NCBI GenBank assembly: GCA_039030335.1
Contig: JBCCEJ010000015.1
Coordinates: 1 to 64,000, forward strand
Length of the DNA: 64,000 nucleotides
Origin: JBCCEJ01 sp039030335
GTDB lineage: Bacteria > Pseudomonadota > Gammaproteobacteria > HK1
Direction of reading: 5' to 3'
The notes beneath the pieces are model-generated. The model was not told where the DNA came from, ran no database searches, and saw only the letters and a program-made list of their open reading frames with translations. Position 1 is the first letter of the stretch, and each line of letters begins with the position of its first letter. This document shows positions 34,335 to 43,239 of this stretch, piece by piece. A program made the position numbers and the translations under genes.

Positions 34335-35450
34335 GCCGATGGCGTGCTGATCCGCGATCGGTTGGTTCCATGCGAGCCCGAGGCCCGGGCGCGCGTTGAG
34401 GTGGAGGGCACCGTCGCGAATCTCCTCCGTGCCGTGGGTCAGCGCCGCTCTATGTGGCCATTCCTGGTACTGAAACTCGAGATGCTCGAATACGGTTGAG
34501 CCCGCCATCGCGTGCGCACTCGCGAGCGTGCCCACCGGCCCGCGTGGGTTGTGCGGCGCTACGCGCACCTGGTATTGCGCAGCGAGCGGGGTCAGTGCGT
34601 GCAACTCTGTGATGCCGCCGAAGTAGCGGACATCGGGCATCACCACATCGAGCAGGCCGCGATCCAGAAATGGCATTAAATCGCGCGTCCCGCGCGCAGT
34701 TTCTCCGCCGACCAGCGATGCCTGTCCGTGCGCTCGGAGCGTCGTCCAGCCGTCGAGATCCGCATACGGCAGCGGGTCCTCGAACCAGTCGACCCGGGAG
34801 GGTTCGACCCGACGCAGGAAGGCGAGTGCGTTGTGTACTGACAGTCGCCAGTGGCAGTCGACCATCAATTGGCGGTCGAAGCCGATGGCATCGCGTACGG
34901 CCTCCACGCGCGCGCATGCCATCGCCAGGGCTTCGCGCCCGGCCCGTGTGCGGGCGTTGGCACGTGTAAGCCCGTCGAACGGCGCGATCTTGATCCCTTC
35001 GAAGCCGTCCGTGGCCGCAGCGCTGGCGCGTTTGGCAAATCCTTCCGGAGTGCGCTCGCGCGTGCCGCGGTTGATGTTCGCGTACAACGCAAGCCGTCGG
35101 TGCAACGTGGGGCCAAGTGCCGCGTAAACCGGCGCGCTGAGCACCTGTCCGCGGAGGTCCCACAAGGCCTGGTCGAGTGCCGCGTGCACGGTGGATTCGA
35201 GTAGCCCGGTAGGACGTTCGTGCGCCAGCGCGGGTTGGGGAAGGACGATGTCTTGAACCGGCTGCCCAATCCACGGAGCCGCTGCGTTCTCAACGGCACG
35301 CGCGACCACCGCCTCTGCGCCGCCGAGCATGTTCTCGCCGCGTCCGACCAGCCCGGCCTCGGCTTCCAGTACCACAAACGACCATGTCGTTTTCTCATCG
35401 ACGTGGATCAGTTCGGTACGGACAGAACGCAAACGGGGCTTCGATGACAT
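34329..35450 (-). CDS. Mandelate racemase/muconate lactonizing-type enolase-superfamily enzyme
   Basis: A 373-residue enolase-superfamily member. Metal ligands are Asp in LMVDCHWRL, Glu in WFEDPLP and Glu in LVGGETA, and a general-base His lies in VRVAPHNPRGP. The Lys segment is GIKIAPF, so the usual KxK is reduced to K-x-A. The mandelate racemase subgroup contains acid-sugar dehydratases and racemases that abstract the alpha proton of a carboxylate. The substrate cannot be assigned. It lies among LLM oxidoreductases, suggesting a catabolic region. Confidence 0.9.
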   Translation of the reverse strand: MSSKPRLRSVRTELIHVDEKTTWSFVVLEAEAGLVGRGENMLGGAEAVVARAVENAAAPWIGQPVQDIVLPQPALAHERPTGLLESTVHAALDQALWDLRGQVLSAPVYAALGPTLHRRLALYANINRGTRERTPEGFAKRASAAATDGFEGIKIAPFDGLTRANARTRAGREALAMACARVEAVRDAIGFDRQLMVDCHWRLSVHNALAFLRRVEPSRVDWFEDPLPYADLDGWTTLRAHGQASLVGGETARGTRDLMPFLDRGLLDVVMPDVRYFGGITELHALTPLAAQYQVRVAPHNPRGPVGTLASAHAMAGSTVFEHLEFQYQEWPHRAALTHGTEEIRDGALHLNARPGLGLAWNQPIADQHAIGL

Positions 35451-35591
35451 GATGCGCTACGCCTGCGGCGCCTCTGAACTGAGCAATTCAGGTCAGTCTA
35501 CCGCCGGTTGGCCGCATCTGTCCGAAGTCGTAATCGCCGCCGGGCTCAGGCGACGGATGACCGCAGGTGTCCCCATACGCACCCGAAAATG

Positions 35592-35619
35592 CAAACGGCC
35601 AGCTTGCGCTGGCCGTTTG
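35592..35619 (-). terminator. 12-bp hairpin, likely terminator of the PEP-CTERM gene
   Basis: Bases 35592-35603 pair perfectly with 35608-35619 around a TTGC loop. On the minus strand the second arm ends in GTTTG and is followed by CATTTTC. It lies 46 bp after the stop of the PEP-CTERM gene and could work in both directions, though neither side has a long T run. Confidence 0.6.
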
Positions 35620-35665
35620 TACCGATCATTGGCACGGCGAGCTCGCCGTGCGCAAAGCCTGCCTA

Positions 35666-36598
35666 TCAGCCGCGACGGCGACGCATCCGCAGACCGAAGA
35701 GGCTGAGGGCGACCAGTGCCAGCGTGCCCGGTGCAGACACCTGCGGGTCACCGCCACCGCCGGTCGGAGAATCACCAACCAGATTGTCAATCGCGCCGGA
35801 ACCGTTGAAGGTCACTTTGGCCTTCACGACGTTTTCGTAGCCCGCGCCGCCGTTGAAGACGAGGCGCGCGGCACCGTTATCGCCGGTTTCAGGGAAGTGC
35901 ACGCAGGCAAAGAAGCCGTCTTCGTCCCAGAAATCGATGCGCGCAGCCTGCTCGGAACCGTCTTCGATGTCGAAGACGTCGATCGAGAACAGCGTGGCTG
36001 GGCTGTCGAATTCGAAGATTATCTGACCAATGGTGTTGGAACCGCTCGCGAACTCATCGTCCGGATGTGTGCAGATGCCGTCGTAGCAGCCCGGGAAGCG
36101 CGCCAGGTCGCTGCCGCCGCTCTGGAAGTTTTCCTGGACGATGGCGATGTTGCCCGGCATCTGTAGCTGCGCAGCCGTCTGTGCGTCTGCCAGTACGCCG
36201 CCGTCGTGCTGCGCCATCGTCTGATTGTCGTATGTGTAGACTTTGAACGGCCCTTCGAACGGCGATTCGAGGTCGGAGTCGCGTGTCGGGTGCTCGCGGG
36301 AATCAAATACGACGGCGAACTCCGAAGTGGTGGAACCCGACGTGTTGTTGTAAGCCCGAATTTCCATCGCCGGGCCAATCGGATTACCGGGCGTGCCAGT
36401 TGCGTACGGACCCGTCGTCGGCGCAGAGGCAGACCAGTCGGGGAAGCCGGATGCCTGCTCGATGTTCAGCACCTGCCCGTGCACCATCGTGTTGCCGTTG
36501 ATGTCGGATTCGAAATCGACGGTCCAGGCGTGTGCCGAGAGGCTGGCGCCCAGTAAGGCTGCAGTCCCGAGCACTGTTGCCAGATTCTTATGCATCAT
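35666..36598 (-). CDS. PEP-CTERM-type surface protein
   Basis: A 310-residue exported protein. It has a signal peptide (ATVLGTAALLGASLSAHA, then WTVDFESD). The C terminus has the three-part sorting layout of PEP-CTERM proteins: a short motif (VSAP-G in place of VPEP), a hydrophobic helix (TLALVALSLFGL) and an Arg cluster. A Gly-rich linker (GGGGDPQ) precedes it. Exosortase should cut at the motif and place the protein at the surface. The body is rich in Asp and Asn and resembles a beta-sandwich carbohydrate-binding-like domain, but no named domain is clear. A sigma-54 promoter lies upstream. Confidence 0.85.
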   Translation of the reverse strand: MMHKNLATVLGTAALLGASLSAHAWTVDFESDINGNTMVHGQVLNIEQASGFPDWSASAPTTGPYATGTPGNPIGPAMEIRAYNNTSGSTTSEFAVVFDSREHPTRDSDLESPFEGPFKVYTYDNQTMAQHDGGVLADAQTAAQLQMPGNIAIVQENFQSGGSDLARFPGCYDGICTHPDDEFASGSNTIGQIIFEFDSPATLFSIDVFDIEDGSEQAARIDFWDEDGFFACVHFPETGDNGAARLVFNGGAGYENVVKAKVTFNGSGAIDNLVGDSPTGGGGDPQVSAPGTLALVALSLFGLRMRRRRG

Positions 36599-36662
36599 TC
36601 GACTGTTTCTCCGAATGGGCCACCGCTGTGGGTGACTGGATACACGTTACTACCACCGAGGA

Positions 36663-36678
36663 AGCAACTCTTATGCCA
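36663..36678 (-). promoter_or_regulatory. Sigma-54 (RpoN) promoter for the PEP-CTERM gene
   Basis: On the minus strand the sequence reads TGGCATAAGAGTTGCT. It matches the -24/-12 consensus TGGCACGNNNNTTGCW at all but two positions, and GG and GC are at the required spacing. Transcription would start near 36652, giving a leader of about 54 nt before the ATG at 36598. PEP-CTERM genes in other bacteria are known to depend on RpoN with the PrsK/PrsR two-component system. Confidence 0.8.
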
Positions 36679-36699
36679 ATAAATACTATTACTTTTAGA

Positions 36700-36773
36700 A
36701 ACAGAGAGTTGTGACCTGTTTGGCGAAAGCGCATTCAAGCGATACAGCAAAACTGTAAAGAATTCCGACAGTT
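36700..36773. promoter_or_regulatory. Cluster of ACAG/CTGT half-sites, candidate activator-binding region
   Basis: Five ACAG or CTGT elements lie within 74 bp: ACAG at 36701, CTGT at 36716, ACAG at 36744, CTGT at 36753 and ACAG at 36768. They form the inverted repeats AACAG-N11-CTGTT, TACAG-N5-CTGTA and AACTGT-N11-ACAGTT. They sit about 50-120 bp upstream of the predicted sigma-54 start, where enhancer-binding proteins such as PrsR usually bind. The binding protein is an inference. Confidence 0.45.
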
Positions 36774-36960
36774 CTCCGGCACGCTGGTCGAGCCGCTCGG
36801 CGTCGGCGCGCAGTTTAACAGGTACCAATCGCTCGGGGGACGTCACCAGATTGCGACCTGGTATGCGAAACCGGACCACCGTAATGGCGTAAAATAGACG
36901 GTCTGCCAAGAATTTCGTTCTGCAAGAATCGTCCGTTCGTCGACGTGGAGGAAACTCGAA

Positions 36961-39765
36961 GTGCGAACCAGCTCCTTGACCGTGTTGCTACTGGCGCTGG
37001 GCGTCGGCAGCCCTGCGATGGCAGCGCTCGATACGGCGGTGGGTTCCAATTCTTATGAATCGGCGCTCGAGTTTTTTCAGAACGGTCGGCCAAAAATCGC
37101 CGTCAGCCAACTGAAACAGGTGTTGTCTGACAATCCCAACGACCTGCCATCGCGCATCCTCCTGGGTGAGGTGTATCTGAATCTCGGGTTCGCGGCCGCC
37201 GCAGAAGTGCAGTTTCGCGAAGCCCTCCGCGGTGGGGCCAATCTGAGCTCGTTGGTCGTGCCGCTGGCTACCGCACTGTTCGAACAACGGAAGTTCGACA
37301 CGTTGCTCGATGAATTCCACGCGGTCGGGCACGTCCCGGAGGTACAGACAGGACTACTCGTGCTACGCGGCCTGGCGCGCCTGGAACAAAGGGAGCCGGA
37401 GGCCGCGGCGAAAGCGTTTGCCGATGCGCTGCGAATCAGCCCCACGGAAGGTGCGCCCTATCTGGGGCGTGCGCAGGTCAGGCTGTTCAAGGGGCAACTT
37501 TCCGAAGCTGAGCGCGACGCCAGAACCGCGACGGAATTTGATCCCGGCAGTGCGCAGGCGTGGTACGTACGCGGCATCATCGCGACGCACATGTCACAGA
37601 ACGCCAACGCGCACGACTACCTGTCGAAGTCGCTGGACATCAATCCGCAGAATATGCCCGCCCGAGCGGCAAGGGCGACCCTCGATATCCATGCCGGACG
37701 CATGGAAGCTGCGCGCGAGGATGTCGAGTTCGTGCGGAACAATACGCCCGACGACGCCCAGGCGGCCTATTTGCACGCACGCATACTGGAGCACGACGGA
37801 AAGACAGAAGAAGCGCTCTCTGCCCTCGCCGCGGCCAGTTCCACGATCACGGCTCTGCCTCCCGAGTACGTGCGCAACCACGCGCCCACTCTGATGCTGT
37901 CAGGCTACGTCAGCATCGCGCTCAAGAAGTACGAGGAGGCGTTCAAACACTTCAGCATCTTCGTCGCGCGTTTTCCGTCGCACCTCGGTGCTCGTCAGGT
38001 GCTCGCCCGATTGCACATTCGCCGCAAGGAGCTGCGGGATGCCTTCGATGTCTTGCAGCCCGTGTTTGCCCGGTCTGGAAATGACGCACGCATGTTGGCA
38101 CTGCGCGCCACGCTGCTCGTAGGGCTCGGGCGAAACCGCGAGGCGGTTCCCGTGCTGGCGGCGCTGCACAGGGAAGATCCGGATGATGTGCAATTGCTGA
38201 TGCGCTATGCACGCGCCCTGCTACAAAGCGGCGATCGCAGCACTGGATTCGAACTGCTGAACCGCGTGCTGGAACTCGAACCTGAGAACGAGCTTGCCGC
38301 GCTGACCCTCGGCACATCGAGTATGCAGGTAGGTGATGCGGAGCGCGCGCTGGAAATGGCGGATCAGGTGCTGAAACACAATCCAGAGTCCGTCAATGCG
38401 TTCAACCTGAAAGGCACGGCGCTCATCGCCCTCAAGAAAGCCAAAGAAGGCCGGTTGGCCCTCGAGCAGGGGCTGTTGCTGGCCCCTGGCCACGTATCGA
38501 TGTCGCGCAATCTGGCACGGATGCTGGTCATCGATGGAAACATCGAGGCCGCTACCGCGATTTACGACAAGGTCCTGGAAGTACATCCCGAATCTCTGTC
38601 GACGATGCTGCAATACGCGGCGGTCTTGGAAAAGAACGGACGCTACGCCGAGTCGGAACAGGTTCTGCAGAAAGCCCGTAGCGTCGCGGGGCTGGATGTC
38701 ACCCCATCGATCCGGCTCATCGATCAATACCTGCGGCGCAGCAACCTCGACGGCGCGCGCAGCGTGCTTCGGGAACTCGAGGCCGAACAGCGTGAGAACC
38801 TCGCCGTCATGGAGGCGCGCGGACGCGTCGAGATCGCCCGGGGCGAGTCCTACAAGGCACGTGCGACGTTCGAGAACATGGCGCGCCTCGCGGGGTTCGA
38901 CGGCAAATTGCTCCGTCAGATAGCGCAACTTCAGATGCGTGTTGAAGACTATGCCGGCGCTCGCTGGTCCTTGCAGAAAGCGACCAAGTCCCAACCAGGC
39001 GACGTTCGCCCCCTCATCGGGTTGCTGAAGGTCGAATTGAGAATGGGGCAGGCGTCCAAAGCGCGCAAGCATTTCGCGAAGCTCGAGGAACTGATGCCCG
39101 ATCAGCCGAATCTGCATTCGCTCCGAGGCGACATACTCATCGCCGAGTCGCGTTTCGAGGAAGCGGCCGCTGCGTATGAGCTGTCGATGGAACGTGCAGG
39201 GCGTCGCATCTCGTCAGTCGTCATCAAGCGATACAAGGCACTCGGCTCGGCGGACCAGGTACAGGCGGCCGAGCAATACCTGCTCGACTGGCTGCGCACG
39301 AACCCCGACGATGTGATCGCCCGCATGCAACTCGGCGCGGGTTACGTGAGGGCGGGGGACCTCGAACGGGCGCGGGGCGTATACGAGGAGGTCCTGACGC
39401 GGCGCCCCGGCAACATCATGGCGCTGAACAATCTGGCGTCGCTGCTGCGCGATTCTGATCCGGCACGCGCGTTGGAACTCGCTCAGCGCGCCTACGACCT
39501 GGAGCCCGAAATGCCACCGGTACTCGACACGCTCGGGTGGGTACTGGTCAAACAAGGCGAGTACGACCGGGGTCTCAAGCTGTTGCGCACGGCGCTGGCC
39601 CGTGCCGGCTCCAGGCCGGAGATCAACTACCACATCGCAGTGGCGCTGGACGGCGCCGGGCGCCGCGATTCTGCGGTCAAGCAGCTTCGCGCAGCCGTAA
39701 ATTCGAGCCGGGATTTTCCCGGTCGCAGCGAGGCTGAAGCGTTGCTTTCGACCTGGCAGAACTGA
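36961..39765 (+). CDS. prsT: PEP-CTERM system TPR-repeat protein PrsT
   Basis: A 934-residue exported protein made almost entirely of tetratricopeptide repeats, matching the size and repeat pattern of PrsT, a marker of the PEP-CTERM/exosortase system. A signal peptide (TVLLLALGVGSPAMA) is followed by an Ala-Leu-Asp start. There is no lipobox Cys, although the family is often described as a lipoprotein. Repeats such as LASLLRDSDPARALELAQRA continue to the C terminus. The GTG start at 36961 has GGAGGA 8 nt upstream. It is divergent from a PEP-CTERM substrate. The exosortase and polysaccharide genes usually found nearby are absent from the window. Confidence 0.9.
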   Translation: MRTSSLTVLLLALGVGSPAMAALDTAVGSNSYESALEFFQNGRPKIAVSQLKQVLSDNPNDLPSRILLGEVYLNLGFAAAAEVQFREALRGGANLSSLVVPLATALFEQRKFDTLLDEFHAVGHVPEVQTGLLVLRGLARLEQREPEAAAKAFADALRISPTEGAPYLGRAQVRLFKGQLSEAERDARTATEFDPGSAQAWYVRGIIATHMSQNANAHDYLSKSLDINPQNMPARAARATLDIHAGRMEAAREDVEFVRNNTPDDAQAAYLHARILEHDGKTEEALSALAAASSTITALPPEYVRNHAPTLMLSGYVSIALKKYEEAFKHFSIFVARFPSHLGARQVLARLHIRRKELRDAFDVLQPVFARSGNDARMLALRATLLVGLGRNREAVPVLAALHREDPDDVQLLMRYARALLQSGDRSTGFELLNRVLELEPENELAALTLGTSSMQVGDAERALEMADQVLKHNPESVNAFNLKGTALIALKKAKEGRLALEQGLLLAPGHVSMSRNLARMLVIDGNIEAATAIYDKVLEVHPESLSTMLQYAAVLEKNGRYAESEQVLQKARSVAGLDVTPSIRLIDQYLRRSNLDGARSVLRELEAEQRENLAVMEARGRVEIARGESYKARATFENMARLAGFDGKLLRQIAQLQMRVEDYAGARWSLQKATKSQPGDVRPLIGLLKVELRMGQASKARKHFAKLEELMPDQPNLHSLRGDILIAESRFEEAAAAYELSMERAGRRISSVVIKRYKALGSADQVQAAEQYLLDWLRTNPDDVIARMQLGAGYVRAGDLERARGVYEEVLTRRPGNIMALNNLASLLRDSDPARALELAQRAYDLEPEMPPVLDTLGWVLVKQGEYDRGLKLLRTALARAGSRPEINYHIAVALDGAGRRDSAVKQLRAAVNSSRDFPGRSEAEALLSTWQN

Positions 39766-39837
39766 CACTCTTCCACGCGGTGTGTTCGCTCCCGTAGGGG
39801 TGCGGGCCGGCGGAAAACTCACAGGAACGCGTCGTCC

Positions 39838-41049
39838 ATGTCGGAATTGAGTCGTGCTGACCGCCTCGACGGAATCGAACTGTCCCTCATCGTGCGCATT
39901 CAGGCACTCGCCGGAGAACTGCGTGACAAAGGTATCGATGTCATTGGTCTGGGAACCGGCGAACCAGATTTCGATACCCCTCAGAACATCAAAGACGCCG
40001 CGGTCGCGGCGATTCAAAGCGGTGATACGAAGTATCCGTTGACGGGCGGTACGCCAGCTCTGAAAACCGCAGTTCGCGATAAGTTCGCGCGCGAAAACGG
40101 GCTTGAGTTCGCGCCTTCTGAAATTATCGTCTCAACCGGCGCCAAACAGGTCCTGTTCAACGCCCTCATGGCCACGGTGAATCCTGGTGACGAGGTCATC
40201 ATCCCGGCGCCGTTCTGGGGTGTGTATCGCGATATCGTGCGCATCTGCGGTGGTATTCCGGTCATCATCGAATGCGCTCAGGACAACGGTTTTCTGCTGA
40301 CCTCAGAACAGCTCCGGGCCGCCATCTCGCCGCGCACGCGTTGGCTGATGCTGAATTCACCTTCCAATCCATCCGGCGCGGCCTACAGCGGCGAGCAGTT
40401 GGATGCCTTGATGACCGTCGTGCGCGAGCATCCGCACGTGGCGGTGCTGAGCGATGAGATCTACGAGCATCTGACGTACGACGGGAACGCCCACGTCGGC
40501 GTCTTGAACATTGCGCCTGACCTTCGCGACCGGTGCCTGATCGTCAATGGCGTGTCAAAGGCCTATGCCATGACCGGCTGGCGGATCGGCTACGCCGCAG
40601 GACCGGCGTCGCTGATATCCAGCATGGTTGCCGTGCAGGGGCACGTGACCTCAGGCGCGTCGTCGATCGGACAGGCGGCCGCGGCCGCGGCCCTCAACGG
40701 TCCCCAGGACGAGGTGCGCCGGCGCGCGGTGGAATTTGAAAAGCGCCGCGATCGCGTCGTGAGCATGCTCAATCAGGCGCACGGTATTCACTGCCCCAAC
40801 CCGAACGGGGCGTTCTACGTGTTTCCGTCCTGCGCGGGCTTGCAAGGCAAGCGCACGCCGGCCGGTGCCGTAATCGCGTCTGAACTGGACTTCTGCGATT
40901 ACCTTTTGAAGGACCATGGGGTCGCCGTGGTGCCGGGAGCAGAGTTTGGTCTGCCGTGGCATTTCCGCATCTCGTACGCCTACGCGCAGGAATCGCTGAA
41001 CACGGCCTGCGAACGGATCCAGCAGGCGAGCGCCGAACTGCGCGACTGA
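39838..41049 (+). CDS. aspC: Class I aspartate/aromatic aminotransferase
   Basis: A 403-residue fold-type I PLP enzyme. The Schiff-base Lys is K241 in NGVSKAYAMTGWRIGY; the cofactor Asp/Tyr region is VLSDEIYEHLTYDG, and NSPSNPSG and the C-terminal Arg in FRISYA bind the substrate carboxylates. This fits the 1-gamma/beta-type aspartate aminotransferases (AatA/AspC) that make aspartate or prephenate-derived products. The ATG at 39838 follows AGGAA. It lies 72 bp after prsT on the same strand; a functional link is not evident. Confidence 0.92.
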   Translation: MSELSRADRLDGIELSLIVRIQALAGELRDKGIDVIGLGTGEPDFDTPQNIKDAAVAAIQSGDTKYPLTGGTPALKTAVRDKFARENGLEFAPSEIIVSTGAKQVLFNALMATVNPGDEVIIPAPFWGVYRDIVRICGGIPVIIECAQDNGFLLTSEQLRAAISPRTRWLMLNSPSNPSGAAYSGEQLDALMTVVREHPHVAVLSDEIYEHLTYDGNAHVGVLNIAPDLRDRCLIVNGVSKAYAMTGWRIGYAAGPASLISSMVAVQGHVTSGASSIGQAAAAAALNGPQDEVRRRAVEFEKRRDRVVSMLNQAHGIHCPNPNGAFYVFPSCAGLQGKRTPAGAVIASELDFCDYLLKDHGVAVVPGAEFGLPWHFRISYAYAQESLNTACERIQQASAELRD

Positions 41050-41103
41050 TGAGGCAGCGCCCGTGACGCGCTGTTCGCGGGGCGGGCCTGAGGCGCTGGA
41101 TCA

Positions 41104-42132
41104 TCAGTGTGGCGAGACCTCGACCGCTCGCAGGGCCGGCAACAGCTCATCTGAAATCAGCCGCATGCTGTGTAGCGAGGTCGTGAGCGGCATGCCAACC
41201 CAGTGGGTCCGGAGCACCATGTGGTTGACGCCGAACTCCTCCCAAAACGGACGTAGCTGTCCGTAACACTCCTCTGGCGAACCGATGACGAAGCGATCGG
41301 TCACGAGGTCTTCAATACTCTTGTCGAAAGACTCGTTCGCAGGCATGACCTTGTCTTGTCCCCAGGTCGCATAGTCACGGTACTTGCTCGCGAGATACGG
41401 TCCGGCCATCTGCAAAGCCGTCTGGCGGTCTTTCGCGCAGAAAATCTCGCGAAACAGAGGCAATTCCGCCGGTGCCGGCTTGCCCTGTGCGCGCAGCTCG
41501 TCGCGGTATACCCCCATGTGTTTTCGTACGGTATCGGCAGTCGAATGCGGGTTGATGAACCAGGTGTCGCCAATGCGGGCGGCTCGGCGGATCGCCGGAT
41601 CGTTGTTGGCCGCTACCCAGATCGGCGGCCGTGGTTGCTGCACGGGGCGGATGTTCATCCGCACATTTTCGAGCAGGCACGTGTCGCTTTCGTGGCTGAC
41701 CGACTCTTCGGTCCAAAGACGCTGCACCAGTTCAAGGCATTCCTCGAAGCGTGCGACACGTTGGCCTTTCGGTACGCGGAATGCATTGAATTCCACTTCG
41801 CGATAGCCGAGCCCTACACCGAATATGAAGTTGCCGCGGGCGAAAATGTCGAGCGTCGCAACGGTCTCGGCGACATAGACCGGGTTGTGCAGATTGGCTA
41901 GCAGGATGCCGAGCCCGGTAGTCATCTCGCCGCACTCCGGCATTAGTCGGGTCAGAAACGGCACGAGCTGAAACTGCTGGTTGTCGCCTTCGTTCAGGTA
42001 GTGCTGGCCGGCAAAAAGCGAATCCCAGCCGCGGTCGCGTGCGTGGTGCACCATGGCGATTTGGTCACTCAACGCATGAACCATGTCCTGGTCGCAACGT
42101 TGCTGGCACGTCAGAAAAAGGCCAACTTTCAC
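41104..42132 (-). CDS. LLM-class flavin-dependent oxidoreductase
   Basis: A 342-residue luciferase-like enzyme. The GTG at 42132 (MKVGLFLTCQQRCDQD), 7-8 nt after GAGG, is preferred to the 10-residue longer frame. Barrel features are SLFAGQHYLNEGDNQQF, LLANLHNPVYVAETVATLD and GVGLGYREVEFNAF, close to those of the gene at 33306. IRPVQQPRPPIWVAANND is typical of the family. The oxidised substrate is unknown. It is divergent from the next LLM gene, with 135 bp between them. Confidence 0.89.
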   Translation of the reverse strand: MKVGLFLTCQQRCDQDMVHALSDQIAMVHHARDRGWDSLFAGQHYLNEGDNQQFQLVPFLTRLMPECGEMTTGLGILLANLHNPVYVAETVATLDIFARGNFIFGVGLGYREVEFNAFRVPKGQRVARFEECLELVQRLWTEESVSHESDTCLLENVRMNIRPVQQPRPPIWVAANNDPAIRRAARIGDTWFINPHSTADTVRKHMGVYRDELRAQGKPAPAELPLFREIFCAKDRQTALQMAGPYLASKYRDYATWGQDKVMPANESFDKSIEDLVTDRFVIGSPEECYGQLRPFWEEFGVNHMVLRTHWVGMPLTTSLHSMRLISDELLPALRAVEVSPH

Positions 42133-42267
42133 AGATACACCTCGAGAGCTCGGCCGCTGCATGCGGAGAAATCAGCGCGAGAGCATACCTGACCGCGGGC
42201 CTGGCATGACATCAGCACTGGTTCCGTTCAAACTTGCGGGTTATTGCGGGCGCGTGAGGTGAAGGCG

Positions 42268-43239
42268 ATGAGTATTGCAGTAGGCATTGGCTTGATGGAC
42301 TTCCCGTTCAGCGGAGCGCGGGACTTCTGGCGTTGGGTCGATGTGTGCGAAGAAGGCGGACTGGATTCGATCTGGCAGACCGATCGTCTGGTTTCGCGCA
42401 AGCCCGTGCTCGAATGCATGAGCACGATGGCGGCCCTGTCCGGTGCCACCAGGAAGATCAAGTTCGGCATGAACGTGCTCGCGCTGGGATTTCGCGACCC
42501 TCTGGTAGTCGCAAAGGAATGCGCCACTATCGACATGCTGAGCGAGGGGCGGCTCCTGCCGGCATTCGGCTCAGGCTCGCCATCCAGTCCCGACTGGGCG
42601 GCTACCGGCCGGACCGAAAAGGGGCGTGGCCGGCGCACCGACGAGGCGCTGGAGATCATCGCGCGCCTGTGGAGCGGGGAAGACCTGCACTTTGAAGGCG
42701 AGTTCTTCAATTACGCAGGCGCGCATATCTCGCCGTTGCCAGTCCAACGCAAGATTCCGCTCTGGTTTGGCGGCTCCGGCCCCGTTTCGGTCACCCGTAC
42801 GGCGCAGTACGGCAGTGGCTGGCTGGGCGGTCGGGAAACGCCGGAACAGGCCGGTAAGGCCATGATGGCCATCCGCCTGGCCGCGCGCGATCTTGGCCGC
42901 CGCGTGCCGAGCGACCATTTCGGCGCAAGCTTTGGTTACCGGCACGGCTCGCCGGAAGAGCCGGTCTTCCATGACTACATCGACCGTCTCAAGCAGCGCT
43001 TTCCAAAACGCGATCCCAGCCGGTCCGTCGTCGCCGGTGACGCGGACGTCGTGCTTGCGCGTATCGCGGATTACGCGGCCGCGGGTATCTCGAAGTTTGT
43101 GCTCCGCCCGATCGGAGCTGATGACGACGATATCATCGACCAGACGAAGTGGCTTGCCGACGAGATCATCCCGCGTCTTGGTGAGCTGAGCGAGAATATC
43201 CCGGAACTGCCGCCCGAAGTGCTGGAGACCGCCACCTGA
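42268..43239 (+). CDS. LLM-class flavin-dependent oxidoreductase
   Basis: A 323-residue luciferase-like protein starting MSIAVGIGLMDFPFSGA; the ATG at 42268 has GAGGTGAAGG upstream. The segment GLDSIWQTDRLVSRKPVLE resembles the N5,N10-methylene-tetrahydromethanopterin reductase-like branch of the family, and IPLWFGGSGPVSVTR marks the flavin-phosphate region. Its stop overlaps the start of the Rieske oxygenase gene (TGATG), so the two are translationally coupled and probably act on the same substrate. Confidence 0.9.
   Translation: MSIAVGIGLMDFPFSGARDFWRWVDVCEEGGLDSIWQTDRLVSRKPVLECMSTMAALSGATRKIKFGMNVLALGFRDPLVVAKECATIDMLSEGRLLPAFGSGSPSSPDWAATGRTEKGRGRRTDEALEIIARLWSGEDLHFEGEFFNYAGAHISPLPVQRKIPLWFGGSGPVSVTRTAQYGSGWLGGRETPEQAGKAMMAIRLAARDLGRRVPSDHFGASFGYRHGSPEEPVFHDYIDRLKQRFPKRDPSRSVVAGDADVVLARIADYAAAGISKFVLRPIGADDDDIIDQTKWLADEIIPRLGELSENIPELPPEVLETAT

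Larger units (their letters stand above)
36599..36960. other. Divergent control region between PEP-CTERM gene and prsT
   Basis: This 362-bp stretch, more AT-rich than its surroundings around 36660-36760, holds the sigma-54 site and the half-site cluster listed separately. Toward prsT, TAAAAT at 36890-36895 could be a -10 box but has no good -35 box. GGAGGA at 36947-36952 is the prsT ribosome site. No gene is supported here. Confidence 0.6.
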
